Shown one piece after another: positions 15,038 to 22,854 of a DNA stretch of 23,931 nt. Origin of the DNA: VBCK01 sp035939615 (GTDB lineage Bacteria > Pseudomonadota > Gammaproteobacteria > Burkholderiales > Burkholderiaceae_F). Within the stretch, counting starts at the first letter, position 1. Each line of letters opens with the position of its first letter. Below the pieces are notes generated by a model that saw only the letters and a list, made by a program, of their open reading frames with translations, had not been told where the DNA came from and ran no database searches. The translations under genes and the position numbers were made by a program. Where the stretch lies: contig DASZFP010000069.1 of NCBI GenBank assembly GCA_035939615.1, positions 1 to 23,931 on the forward strand, written 5' to 3'.

Positions 15038-16627
15038 CTAGTTCTGCTGGCCCGGCGGTGTGGAGCTGTCCTCGAACGGCCACACCCCGTGCTCGAACTT
15101 CAGCATCAGCAGCCCGTTGTCCTGGCACGTGGTCCACAGCGTCCCCTGCCGGCCGTGGTCCTCCGAGACCCGCAGGTGCACCTGCGCCGAGCACCAGTCC
15201 GGGCCGCCCGGGACGAAATTGTTCGCGATCGGGTGGTTCGATCCGGGACTGACCGTCTTGGCTCCGGCCGGGTTGTAGTAGGCGATCTCCTTCGGGCGGC
15301 GCGGATTGCGGATGTCGAACACGCGGATGCCGGAGTTGAAGTAGCCGCAGGCCAGCGTCGTGGCGCGTCGCTTGTTGTCCACGCTGCAGTAGTGACTGCC
15401 GTAGGTGAAGATCGACAGGCCCACCAGGTCGGGCTGCACCTTGGCGCAGTTGGCCGGATTGTGAATTTCCAGCGCCAGCCGTGACACGATCTTCGGCTTG
15501 GTCTCATCGCGGATGTCGATGATGCGCGCCATCGGGAACGGAGGCAGACCCGCAGCGCAAGCGGCCGCCTGCTGGGCCGGGCTGGTGCCGCCACCGGAGC
15601 CGCCCTCGTCGACGAAGATCACATACGGATGGCCGTCGATCCTGACCGGAATCGTGTGCTGGGCCACCGAGCCATCCTTCCACAGCAACTGGCTGATCAG
15701 GTGTACCTGAGGGTTGGGCGCGCGCGACTGGATTTCGCTGAGGTCGTAGATCAGCAGCCCGTTGGTTGCCGGCTTGGTCGGGTCGGTCAAGGCGGCCGGC
15801 GTCGTGAATCCCAGCGAGACAAAGTAGCCGCGGTTGCCGTCCTCGCTGATCGACATGCCGTGCACGTTGGAGATCCCGGGGACCCAGGCCGTGATCAAGC
15901 TCGGGTGCGTCGGATCCGCGGTATCGACCGCGTAGTACTGGGCGTGGCGCAGATCGCCGCCGTAATAGGTCAGCCCGTCCGGCGCCCACGACCCTTCGTG
16001 ACCGATGACCGGGTGCGCAAGGCCCGTGCTTCCATCGGCCTTGCCGACCGCCACCGTGGACAGCAGTTGCGGCGTGCGGCAATCTCCCGAGATGTCGTAG
16101 ATGTCGATTTCGGGGCCGCCTCCGCCGTTGTGGCCGTTGTCCGCAGCCAGCAACTGGCGCCGCTCGTTGACCTTCAGCGACTCCCACGGATCCAGCATCG
16201 AGGTGGTCGTCAGGTAGCCGGTCGGGGTCGGCGAATCAGGATCGCTCACGTCGATCACCCGCGCGCCCAGGTGAGTCCGGTTGACCGTGCTGAACGACGT
16301 TCCGTGATAGGCGCAGGTGTGATGGTGCTCGTCCCGGAACTCGGTCGTCTGCCAGTTGGCGCCTTCGCCCCGGCTCTGACCGAGCAGCTGCAGGTTGCAG
16401 TTGAATCCCTGGAAACCGGCTGCGCGCAGCGCCGCCGGCACCTGGCCCTGCAGGCCGGTCTCGGGGTGATCGTCGGCACCACACGTGGCTTTGGGCACGG
16501 TGAGCGGAGCACCATCGTCATCGGACCCCTCGACCCCGGCTGCGGGAGCGATCACGACGGCAGCAACGCTCAGACACGACAGGATCAGAAGACCGGGCCT
16601 GATCCACTGTGGCAGGCGACCATTCAT
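15038..16627 (-). CDS. Exported LVIVD-type beta-propeller protein, paralogue 2
   Basis: The 529-residue protein is of the same family as its neighbours. It has a signal peptide (MNGRLPQWIRPGLLILSC...APAAG-VE) and an acidic linker EGSDDDG. Then come seven blade-like strands: ARVIDVSDPDSPTPTG, IDIYDISGDC, YYAVDTADPTHPSLIT, LLIYDLSEIQ, ARIIDIRDETKPKIVS, IRVFDIRNPRRPKEIAY and LLMLKFEHGVWPF. Invariant cysteines are at about 49, 77, 105, 183, 357, 394, 414, 427, 479 and 501, consistent with five disulfides. Invariant histidines are at about 210, 256, 324, 412, 465 and 484. The start at 16627 is chosen because AAGGAGGAGATACCT immediately precedes it; the frame is open 14 codons upstream. It follows the CRTAC1-type gene after 63 bases and precedes paralogue 1 after 72 bases. 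Confidence 0.9.
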   Translation of the reverse strand: MNGRLPQWIRPGLLILSCLSVAAVVIAPAAGVEGSDDDGAPLTVPKATCGADDHPETGLQGQVPAALRAAGFQGFNCNLQLLGQSRGEGANWQTTEFRDEHHHTCAYHGTSFSTVNRTHLGARVIDVSDPDSPTPTGYLTTTSMLDPWESLKVNERRQLLAADNGHNGGGGPEIDIYDISGDCRTPQLLSTVAVGKADGSTGLAHPVIGHEGSWAPDGLTYYGGDLRHAQYYAVDTADPTHPSLITAWVPGISNVHGMSISEDGNRGYFVSLGFTTPAALTDPTKPATNGLLIYDLSEIQSRAPNPQVHLISQLLWKDGSVAQHTIPVRIDGHPYVIFVDEGGSGGGTSPAQQAAACAAGLPPFPMARIIDIRDETKPKIVSRLALEIHNPANCAKVQPDLVGLSIFTYGSHYCSVDNKRRATTLACGYFNSGIRVFDIRNPRRPKEIAYYNPAGAKTVSPGSNHPIANNFVPGGPDWCSAQVHLRVSEDHGRQGTLWTTCQDNGLLMLKFEHGVWPFEDSSTPPGQQN

Positions 16628-16690
16628 AGGTATCTCCTCCTTGTGGTTGCGACGGAGGCTACTCGGCACGGTCGCGCCGGTAAATGCGAC

Positions 16691-19066
16691 TTAGGTCGAA
16701 GGAGCCCGCTTCTGAGGAGCCTTGCCGGTGACGTCGACCGGCTTCAACTCCTTGTCCCCCTCGCGGATTTCGTAGACGCGGTCGGCCGCGATCGGTCCGC
16801 TGAAGCGCTGCACCAGACCGCTGCCGGGCCACCGGATCTCCAACGCATCGATCGCGTTCGCCTTGCCGACCCCGATGTGCGGACGCAGGCTCGATGCACC
16901 GAAGCTGCCGCCGCTGTTGACGGTTCTGAAGATCTGGCGGGTCCGGCCATCCTCGGTCGTCTGCAAGCGGATACGCGCTCCAACCGCGAAGCGGTTGGCC
17001 TTGACCCCGATCAACCTTAGCTTGACCCAATGGTTGCCGTGTCCGGGATTCTTAAAAAGCGCGCTCCAGAACTTGTCGCTGGTGTAGGCGCCCCCTATGA
17101 CTTCGAACACGTCCTGACTGCCGTCGTTGTCGATGTCCCCGAAAGCCACCGCGTGGCCCTTTTGCAGATGACCGAACCCTCCCGAGGTGGTCACGTTCTG
17201 GAAATATCGACCCTCATGATTGCGGAACATCTGGTGCGGCACGATGTTGGTCAGCGGCGCGGCGCCCGTGCCCGCGTAGAAGTCGAGCCACCCGTCGTTG
17301 TCCAGATCGCCGAAGTTGGCGCCCATCGTCAGCAGCAGCTGGTCCAGGTGCGCTTCGTGCGACACGTCGGTGAAGGTCCCGTCCCGGTTGTTGTGGTACA
17401 GGCGCGGGCGGTCTCCCACGGCCTTGTCCTTCTGGCCCAGGTACTCGCGGACGATGTTCGGCATCGTGGCCCAGTACCCGGATACGAAGATGTCGGGCCA
17501 GCCGTCGTTGTCGTAGTCGAAAAACCAGCAGGTGAAGCTCATGTTCGGCTCCGCGACGCCGGCCTGCGCGGTCACGTCGGCAAACTTCGGCGTCTTGCCG
17601 GGCACGCCGAGATTACGGAACAGGTGATTGGGCTTGCCCATCACCGACACGTACAGATCCTGCCAGCCGTCGTTGTCGTAATCGTCGGCACTGGCCCCCT
17701 TGATCATTCCGCTCAACTGGATGCCGGTGTCGGGCCCGACGTCGGTGAACGTGCCGTCGCCGTTGTTGATGTACAGCCGGAAAGTCCTGGCGTCCTGGGG
17801 CCAGGGCACCTTGTCGCGTACGATCTCGTTGCCGACGAACAGGTCGAGCAGGCCGTCGTTGTTGAAGTCGGCCCACACCGCCGTCTGGGTCGGGTAGTTG
17901 TTCAGCAACCCCGCCTGCGCCGTCACGTCCGTGAACGTGCCGTCACAGTTGTTACGCAGCAGCGAACTGGGAACCTGCCCCTTGTCGTGCAGCCAGGCGC
18001 CGCGCGGGATGAAGACGTCGATGCAGCCGTCGTTGTTGTAATCGACCTGGACCAGGTTCAGCCCCCCGGTGATGCCCTTCAGGCCCGCCTGCTCGGTCAT
18101 CCGGGTGAACGTGCCATCGCCATTGTTATGGAAGTATTCGAGCTGCTCCTCGATCCCCATGTGCGAGATCATCAGGTCGAGGTGGCCGTCGTTGTCGAAG
18201 TCCTCCAGTATCACGCCGCCGGCGCGCCCGAAGACAGTCAGTCCGCGCGACCTTGCGACGTCCCGGAACAGCCCGATGTCGTAGTCCGACTTGAACGTTT
18301 CCGGCGGGATCAGCCAGGGCTTCGGAACCCCGTCCGGGTACTTCCCCAGCACCATGTACGAGATGTTCAGCAGCCAGCGATATACCAGGGCGTTTTCGGG
18401 ATCGGTGGTCGGATCGGACAGCAGCTCGCCGTAACGCTTCGCGGCCTCGGCCGCTCCGAGCTGCTCCTTGTGCACGCCCTCGCTCTTCACCGGGAAGATG
18501 CACGAATCGGAGTTGTGGTTCCAGGTGCAGTTTTGCAGCTCGCCCAGGCGGAAATAAGCAAGCGCTTCGTCGGCCTTCAGCGTCTCGATATCGCTGGTCG
18601 GCAGCGACTTGCCGTAGTCGACCAGGAGCTTGTCCAGCAGCGCGATGGCCGCCTCGGACGCGCCGCCGTACACATACTGCTGCGCCAGCTCGCGCTGGGT
18701 GATCAGGCGCTTGATCGGGTCCGTCTGAGAATCGAGCTCGGATTTCAGGCTCGCGATCTTCTGTGGCTGCAGGTCCCAGGGATTGTCCCAGGCGCCCTCG
18801 TTCTGGGCGATCGCGGCGAGCGTCTTGACCATGTCGAAACGCTGCCGCGGCCACATCACCGCGGCGATCGCCACCACCACGGCGGCGATGCCGGCCAGGA
18901 CCCGCCAGGCCGTCGGCGTTGCGAAAACTCGCGATCGCCCAAACGCCGCGCCGTCGCCGCCGGACTTGCCAATTCCTTGTGCAGGTTGCGGCTGCACCAC
19001 GGATTGGCCGCGCGGCCTGGCGGCATCCGCACCAGCGGGTGATTTTCCGCGTCCACGACGGCCCAT
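16691..19066 (-). CDS. Membrane-anchored CRTAC1-family protein (FG-GAP repeats plus ASPIC/UnbV domain)
   Basis: The 791-residue protein has a basic 50-residue N-terminus and one membrane segment at about 53-71 (WRVLAGIAAVVVAIAAVMW). A helical, TPR-like region follows (about 105-250), containing a Cys pair in QNCTWNHNSDSCIFPV. An FG-GAP/VCBS propeller (about 285-665) then has seven calcium-type loops: DFDNDGHLD, DYNNDGCID, DFNNDGLLD, DYDNDGWQD, DYDNDGWPD, DLDNDGWLD and DIDNDGSQD. Four NNxDGTF turns are interleaved. The C-terminal ASPIC/UnbV domain (about 690-770) shows FAVGARIRLQ, VNSGGSFGASSLRPHIGVG and LEIRWPGSG. The topology suggests a propeller in the periplasm held by one helix. The function of bacterial CRTAC1 proteins is unknown. 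It starts 15 bases after the membrane-protein stop, so co-transcription is likely. Confidence 0.9.
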   Translation of the reverse strand: MGRRGRGKSPAGADAARPRGQSVVQPQPAQGIGKSGGDGAAFGRSRVFATPTAWRVLAGIAAVVVAIAAVMWPRQRFDMVKTLAAIAQNEGAWDNPWDLQPQKIASLKSELDSQTDPIKRLITQRELAQQYVYGGASEAAIALLDKLLVDYGKSLPTSDIETLKADEALAYFRLGELQNCTWNHNSDSCIFPVKSEGVHKEQLGAAEAAKRYGELLSDPTTDPENALVYRWLLNISYMVLGKYPDGVPKPWLIPPETFKSDYDIGLFRDVARSRGLTVFGRAGGVILEDFDNDGHLDLMISHMGIEEQLEYFHNNGDGTFTRMTEQAGLKGITGGLNLVQVDYNNDGCIDVFIPRGAWLHDKGQVPSSLLRNNCDGTFTDVTAQAGLLNNYPTQTAVWADFNNDGLLDLFVGNEIVRDKVPWPQDARTFRLYINNGDGTFTDVGPDTGIQLSGMIKGASADDYDNDGWQDLYVSVMGKPNHLFRNLGVPGKTPKFADVTAQAGVAEPNMSFTCWFFDYDNDGWPDIFVSGYWATMPNIVREYLGQKDKAVGDRPRLYHNNRDGTFTDVSHEAHLDQLLLTMGANFGDLDNDGWLDFYAGTGAAPLTNIVPHQMFRNHEGRYFQNVTTSGGFGHLQKGHAVAFGDIDNDGSQDVFEVIGGAYTSDKFWSALFKNPGHGNHWVKLRLIGVKANRFAVGARIRLQTTEDGRTRQIFRTVNSGGSFGASSLRPHIGVGKANAIDALEIRWPGSGLVQRFSGPIAADRVYEIREGDKELKPVDVTGKAPQKRAPST

Positions 19067-19081
19067 TGTCGATCCGGGTGG

Positions 19082-20623
19082 CTACCTGGTCGTTGGAGCG
19101 AAAGCAACATCCGCCCTCGCCAGGGCAAACGTCGCTTCAGCGGAACTGCTGGGCTGCGGAAGCGGATCCTGCACCTGCCCGGCGGCGATCGGTAGCGACA
19201 GGATCCTCAAGCCGATCGTCGTCAACAGCACCATCAGCACGAGCATTGGAAGCTGACTGCGGACACCCCGCTTTCCCTTCGGAAAAAGCTCCAGCGCCTG
19301 CACGTGCGCCAGATACACGCTGACGATATGGCCGAACAGGATCAGCCCGACCTGGGTGTGCCAGACGCCGTCAGCGAGCAGGATGATCGGTGCCGGGTAC
19401 GAGTGCGCCGTGCCGAACAGGTTCCACCCGATGCCGAACGGGTCGGAGATCATGGTCAGGATCGCCGGCCCCTGGCCGACGAGCAGCGTGTAGTAATGGG
19501 TGACGTTATATACGAACGCGATCGGGATCAACGAGAAGGCGAATTGCAGCGCCAGGTCGCGCACGCTCCTGCCGCTTCCGGTGACGATCTTCATCAGCCA
19601 CACGAACAGCAGGTAGATCGCGAGGTAGAGGAACGGCGAGGCCAGCAGCATCGCCCATTGCCAGTCATAGTAGATGTCGACGAAGAACAGGTAGGGCTGG
19701 GCGATGAGACGGCTCAACGGCGGGTAGATCCCTTTCCAGAACAGCAGCACCCAGGGGCGCGTCTCGTGCACGCCGTCGAATGCGGTCGAAGACAGCATGA
19801 AGAGGACGAACAGCAGCAGGCTGAAGTGATCGGCCGGCTCCTGCAGCAGCCCGATGAAGGGTTGTCGCACACGTATGCGGCCCGGCTCGCCGGGAGCCTG
19901 GCCGGGCTGGTACTCGAAAGGGGAGATCTTGCCGATCAGACGCAGGAACACGGAGAACAGCTCCGCCTGGCGGAACCATGCCTGCCGCCCGAACGCTGCC
20001 GCGCCGGCGATGTTGACGATGCTGTACACGACCAGGATCAGGCCGAGCGCCCGCGGGGGAGCCTGGCCGAACAGCTCGAGCCAGATGAAGCCCAGATAGA
20101 ACGCCAGCGCGGGGTAATAGCCGAGCCATGGCGGATATCGGAGCCGGGGCCGGAAGGCGCCGGGACTGAGCCGCTCGATCCCGTCGCAGATCACGTGCCA
20201 CGGGTTGATCAGCGCATACAGGTCGCCGATCAGCGCCGTCAGGTATGTGAACCCGAGCGTGAAAATGACCCAGAAGAAGGTCATGCTGAAATTGGCAAAC
20301 GGATTCGCGGGCCCAACCAGGCCGGCAAGGATCGTTACCAGCAGCGCGAAAACGCTCAAGCCCCGCAAGACGCGCAGCGCCGCGCCGGTCGCCCTCGCGG
20401 CCGGAACGCCGATATCGATGGTTTGGAAATTGCGCGCCGCACCTTGCGCGGTGACGAAGTAGCCGACCACCAGGAATGACAGCACCAGCGCGGCCGACGC
20501 GGCGAACGCATACATCCAGAACGGAATCGGCAGGTTGTAGACCACCCCCATCGAATGCGCCAGAGCGCTGCCGGAACACAACAGCAGCATGGGCGCTGCC
20601 ACGCCGCGAGCGACTTTCTCCAT
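19082..20623 (-). CDS. Polytopic membrane protein with predicted mature N-terminal His
   Basis: The 513-residue protein has a signal-peptide-like start (residues 1-22, ending CSGSALA) followed by H23-SMGVVYNLPIPFWMY and about ten further hydrophobic segments. Histidines in or near the C-terminal membrane helices are H386 (NVTHYYTLL), H407 (GTAHSYP), H422 (VWHTQ), H432 (FGHIV) and H440 (YLAHV). From memory, database entries with the same 'LAHG/S...DLPIPxW' opening are sometimes labelled fenitrothion hydrolase (FedA-like), a name of doubtful value here. The His-rich helices would fit copper or haem binding, as in CopD-like proteins; this is inference. GGAG lies 5 bases before the ATG. It lies between the cupredoxin-like gene (22 bases) and the CRTAC1-type gene (15 bases), a tight three-gene block. 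Confidence 0.78.
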   Translation of the reverse strand: MEKVARGVAAPMLLLCSGSALAHSMGVVYNLPIPFWMYAFAASAALVLSFLVVGYFVTAQGAARNFQTIDIGVPAARATGAALRVLRGLSVFALLVTILAGLVGPANPFANFSMTFFWVIFTLGFTYLTALIGDLYALINPWHVICDGIERLSPGAFRPRLRYPPWLGYYPALAFYLGFIWLELFGQAPPRALGLILVVYSIVNIAGAAAFGRQAWFRQAELFSVFLRLIGKISPFEYQPGQAPGEPGRIRVRQPFIGLLQEPADHFSLLLFVLFMLSSTAFDGVHETRPWVLLFWKGIYPPLSRLIAQPYLFFVDIYYDWQWAMLLASPFLYLAIYLLFVWLMKIVTGSGRSVRDLALQFAFSLIPIAFVYNVTHYYTLLVGQGPAILTMISDPFGIGWNLFGTAHSYPAPIILLADGVWHTQVGLILFGHIVSVYLAHVQALELFPKGKRGVRSQLPMLVLMVLLTTIGLRILSLPIAAGQVQDPLPQPSSSAEATFALARADVAFAPTTR

Positions 20624-20645
20624 GGGACTCCGGATTCGAACGAGG

Positions 20646-21092
20646 CTATTGTGGATACACTTCCAGCGCGCCCAGCTCGGAGTGCGCCCTGTGCAGCTCT
20701 ATGCCGAAGCGTCCGGTGCGGTCGGCGGTGAACTGCAGGCTCTCGATCTGCCCGGGTACGAGCTGCGCATGCAGGTCGTAGCCGTGAAGATGCAGCTCGT
20801 CGCGGCGGTCCGACCGGATGTTCAGCGTCACCCGTTCTCCCTGGTGGACCAGGAAAACTTCGGCGCCCGACCTGAGCTTGCCGCCATTGATCGTCAGTTC
20901 GAAGACATCGTCGCGGACGGGCGGACTCTGCACCGGCGCTGCAGCCGGCACGCCCATTGCCGCCGGTGCGGCGGCCTTGGCGCCGTCCCGCGCCGGTAGC
21001 TCGGTGCGCGCCGGCTTGAACAACGTCCACAGTCCGCCCACCACGACGAGCGCAAGGACCACGAAAGCAACCGGCTTCACCATCGCCCGCAT
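20646..21092 (-). CDS. Membrane-anchored cupredoxin-like protein
   Basis: The 148-residue protein has one N-terminal membrane segment (about 6-23) and an Ala/Pro-rich linker (about 30-60). A compact beta domain follows (about 63-147): FELTINGGKLRSGAEVFLVHQGERVTLNIRSD, then DELHLHGYDLHAQLVPG, FTADRTGRFGIELH and LGALEVYPQ. This matches the cupredoxin fold with the HLHGYD loop seen in EfeO/CopC-neighbour-type domains. Histidines are at 83, 101, 103, 108, 134 and 137. There is no cysteine anywhere in the protein, so a classical type 1 copper site is ruled out; a type 2-like or no-metal site is possible. GGGAG lies 4 bases before the ATG. It heads the block with the membrane protein and sits just after a strong hairpin. 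Confidence 0.82.
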   Translation of the reverse strand: MRAMVKPVAFVVLALVVVGGLWTLFKPARTELPARDGAKAAAPAAMGVPAAAPVQSPPVRDDVFELTINGGKLRSGAEVFLVHQGERVTLNIRSDRRDELHLHGYDLHAQLVPGQIESLQFTADRTGRFGIELHRAHSELGALEVYPQ

Positions 21093-21114
21093 TTTCTCCC
21101 ATTGCGCACAAAAC

Positions 21115-21147
21115 GAAGGCTCCGGCGACGCTGCCGCCGGAGCCTTC
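21115..21147 (-). terminator. Strong hairpin between paralogue 3 and the cupredoxin-like gene
   Basis: GAAGGCTCCGGCG (21115-21127) pairs perfectly with CGCCGGAGCCTTC (21135-21147), a 13-bp GC-rich stem with a 7-base loop. On the minus strand it is followed by GTTTTGTG. It begins 42 bases after the paralogue 3 stop. The cupredoxin ribosome site (GGGAG) comes only about 15 bases after the stem. It should act as an intrinsic terminator or attenuator for the propeller transcript. Confidence 0.7.
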
Positions 21148-21189
21148 AGCCGAAACGATCGGCTCGTCGCCGGACCCTGGCCTGCCTGG

Positions 21190-22839
21190 TTAGTTCTGCT
21201 GACCCGGCGGCGTGGAGCTGTCCTCGAACGGCCACACCCCGTTTTCGAACTTCAGCGTCAACACCCCATTGTCCTGGCAGGTGGTCCACAACATCCCTTG
21301 CCGGCCATGATCCTCCGAAATCCGCAGGTGCACCTGCGCCGAGCACCAGTCGGGTCCGCCCGCAACCCAGCCCCCTGCGCGAAGGTGATTGGACCCGGGG
21401 CTGGCGGTGGTTGTTCCAGCAGGGTTGTAGTAGGCAATCTCCTTCGGGCGGCGCGGATTGCGGATATCGAACACGCGGATACCGGAATTGAAGTAACCGC
21501 AGGCCAATGTCGTCGCGTTGTGCTTGTTGTCCACGCTGCAGTAGTGACTGCCGTACGTGAAGATCGACAGGCCCACCAGGTCGGGCAGAACCTTGCTGCA
21601 GTTAGCGGGGTTGTGCACCTCGAGCGCCAGTCGCGACACGATCTTCGGCTTGCTCTCGTTGTGAATGTCGATGATCCGCGCCATCGGGAACGGTGGCATG
21701 CCGGCCGCGCACGCGGCCGCCTGCTGGACCGGGCCGCTCAGACCGCCGGCGCCAGCTTCATCGATGAAGATCACATACGGATGGCCGTCGATCCTGACCG
21801 GAATCGTGTGCTGCGCGACCGAGCCGTCCTTCCACAGCAACTTGCTGATCAGGTGGACTTGCGGATTCGGCATCCGAGCCTGGATCTCGCTCAGGTCATA
21901 GATCAACAGTCCGTTGTTCGCCGGCTTGGTCGGGTCCGTCAGGTCGGCCGGGGTTCCGCTCAGACCGCCGATCGATACGAAGTAGCCGCGTTTGCCGTCG
22001 TCGCTGATCGACATCCCATGCACGTTCGAGCCCGCGATCCCGGTGGTCCAGGACGTGATCAACGCCGGGTGGGTCGGATCGGCCGTGTCGACCGCGTAGT
22101 ACTGGCCGCTGGCCTTTGCGCCGGACCCAGCAACCGTATACGCGAAACGCAGATCGCCGCCGTAGTACGTCAGCCCGTCCGGCGCCCACGAGCCTTCATG
22201 ACCGATGACCGGGTGCGGCAGGCCTGTGCTGCCATCGGCCTTGCCGACCGCCACCGTCGCCAGCAGCTGCGGCGTGCGGCAATCGCCCGAGATGTCGTAG
22301 ATGTCGACCTCGGGGCCGCCTCCGCCGTTGTGACCGTTGTCTGCACCGAGCAGCTGGCGCCGCTCGTTCACCTTCAGCGATTCCCACGGGTCCAGCATCG
22401 AGGTGGTCGTCAGGTAGCCGGTCGGGCTGGGGTCGCGCGGATCAGTGACGTCGAGCACCGGTACGCCCAGGTGGGTCCGGTTGGTCGTACTGAAGGACGT
22501 GCCGTGATAGGCGCAGATATGGTGGTGCTCGTCGCGGAATTCGGTCGTCTGCCAGTTGGCGCCATCGCCTCGACTCTGACCGACCAGCTGCAGGTTGCAG
22601 TTGAAGCCCTGGAAGCCGGCCGCGCGCAGCGCCGCCGGCACCTGGCCCTGCAGCGCGGTCTCGGGGTGATCATCCGCACCGCACGTGGCCTTGGGCACGG
22701 TGAGCGGAGCGGACGAATCGTCCTCCTGCTCGTCGCCGGAGGACCCGGCGCTGAAAAACGACAGCGCACCGCACGAAAACGCGATCAGCGCGAACTTAAG
22801 CGGGTTGGTATACCCGCCACGCAACAGGCCTCGTTTCAT
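21190..22839 (-). CDS. Exported LVIVD-type beta-propeller protein, paralogue 3
   Basis: The 549-residue protein has an N-terminal signal sequence (MKRGLLRGGYTNPLKFALIA...) followed by an acidic linker (GDEQEDDSS). The start of the mature domain (LTVPKATCGADDHPET) matches paralogue 2. It has the same seven LVIVD-like strands, ten cysteines and six histidines. Two features set it apart: a 14-residue insertion (codons at 22105-22146) before QYYAVD in blade 3, and a NHLRAGGWVAGGPDW loop where paralogues 1 and 2 have NHP...NNFVPGGPDW. AAGGAGAAACCT precedes the ATG and closely resembles the leader of paralogue 2. Only 15 bases separate it from paralogue 4, so the two are almost certainly co-transcribed. 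Confidence 0.92.
   Translation of the reverse strand: MKRGLLRGGYTNPLKFALIAFSCGALSFFSAGSSGDEQEDDSSAPLTVPKATCGADDHPETALQGQVPAALRAAGFQGFNCNLQLVGQSRGDGANWQTTEFRDEHHHICAYHGTSFSTTNRTHLGVPVLDVTDPRDPSPTGYLTTTSMLDPWESLKVNERRQLLGADNGHNGGGGPEVDIYDISGDCRTPQLLATVAVGKADGSTGLPHPVIGHEGSWAPDGLTYYGGDLRFAYTVAGSGAKASGQYYAVDTADPTHPALITSWTTGIAGSNVHGMSISDDGKRGYFVSIGGLSGTPADLTDPTKPANNGLLIYDLSEIQARMPNPQVHLISKLLWKDGSVAQHTIPVRIDGHPYVIFIDEAGAGGLSGPVQQAAACAAGMPPFPMARIIDIHNESKPKIVSRLALEVHNPANCSKVLPDLVGLSIFTYGSHYCSVDNKHNATTLACGYFNSGIRVFDIRNPRRPKEIAYYNPAGTTTASPGSNHLRAGGWVAGGPDWCSAQVHLRISEDHGRQGMLWTTCQDNGVLTLKFENGVWPFEDSSTPPGQQN
21377..21414. repeat. 38-base exact direct repeat, copy in paralogue 3
   Basis: Bases 21377-21414 are identical to 23042-23079 in paralogue 4. 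After one mismatch a further 14 bases match. The segment encodes the SNHLRAGG part of the C-terminal loop. Such a run stands out against the scattered third-position differences elsewhere and indicates recent duplication or gene conversion. Confidence 0.8.
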
Positions 22840-22854
22840 AGGTTTCTCCTTGCA

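Noticed and set aside
16628..16655. CCTCC/GGAGG pairing that could hide the paralogue 2 ribosome site
   Set aside because: Only 5 bp across a 14-base loop; too weak to claim as a regulatory switch.
17030..19042. A 670-codon plus-strand frame opposite the CRTAC1-type gene
   Set aside because: The product is Val/Gln/Arg-rich with no domain, and the minus strand has seven perfect calcium loops and an ASPIC domain in frame.
19304..20479. A 391-codon plus-strand frame opposite the membrane protein
   Set aside because: Gln/Glu/Asp-rich product typical of the complement of hydrophobic helices; no start signal or domain.
19082..20623. Naming the membrane protein fenitrothion hydrolase
   Set aside because: The label is recalled from database annotation of similar-looking proteins. 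No hydrolase motif is visible, and the context suggests metal or redox work.
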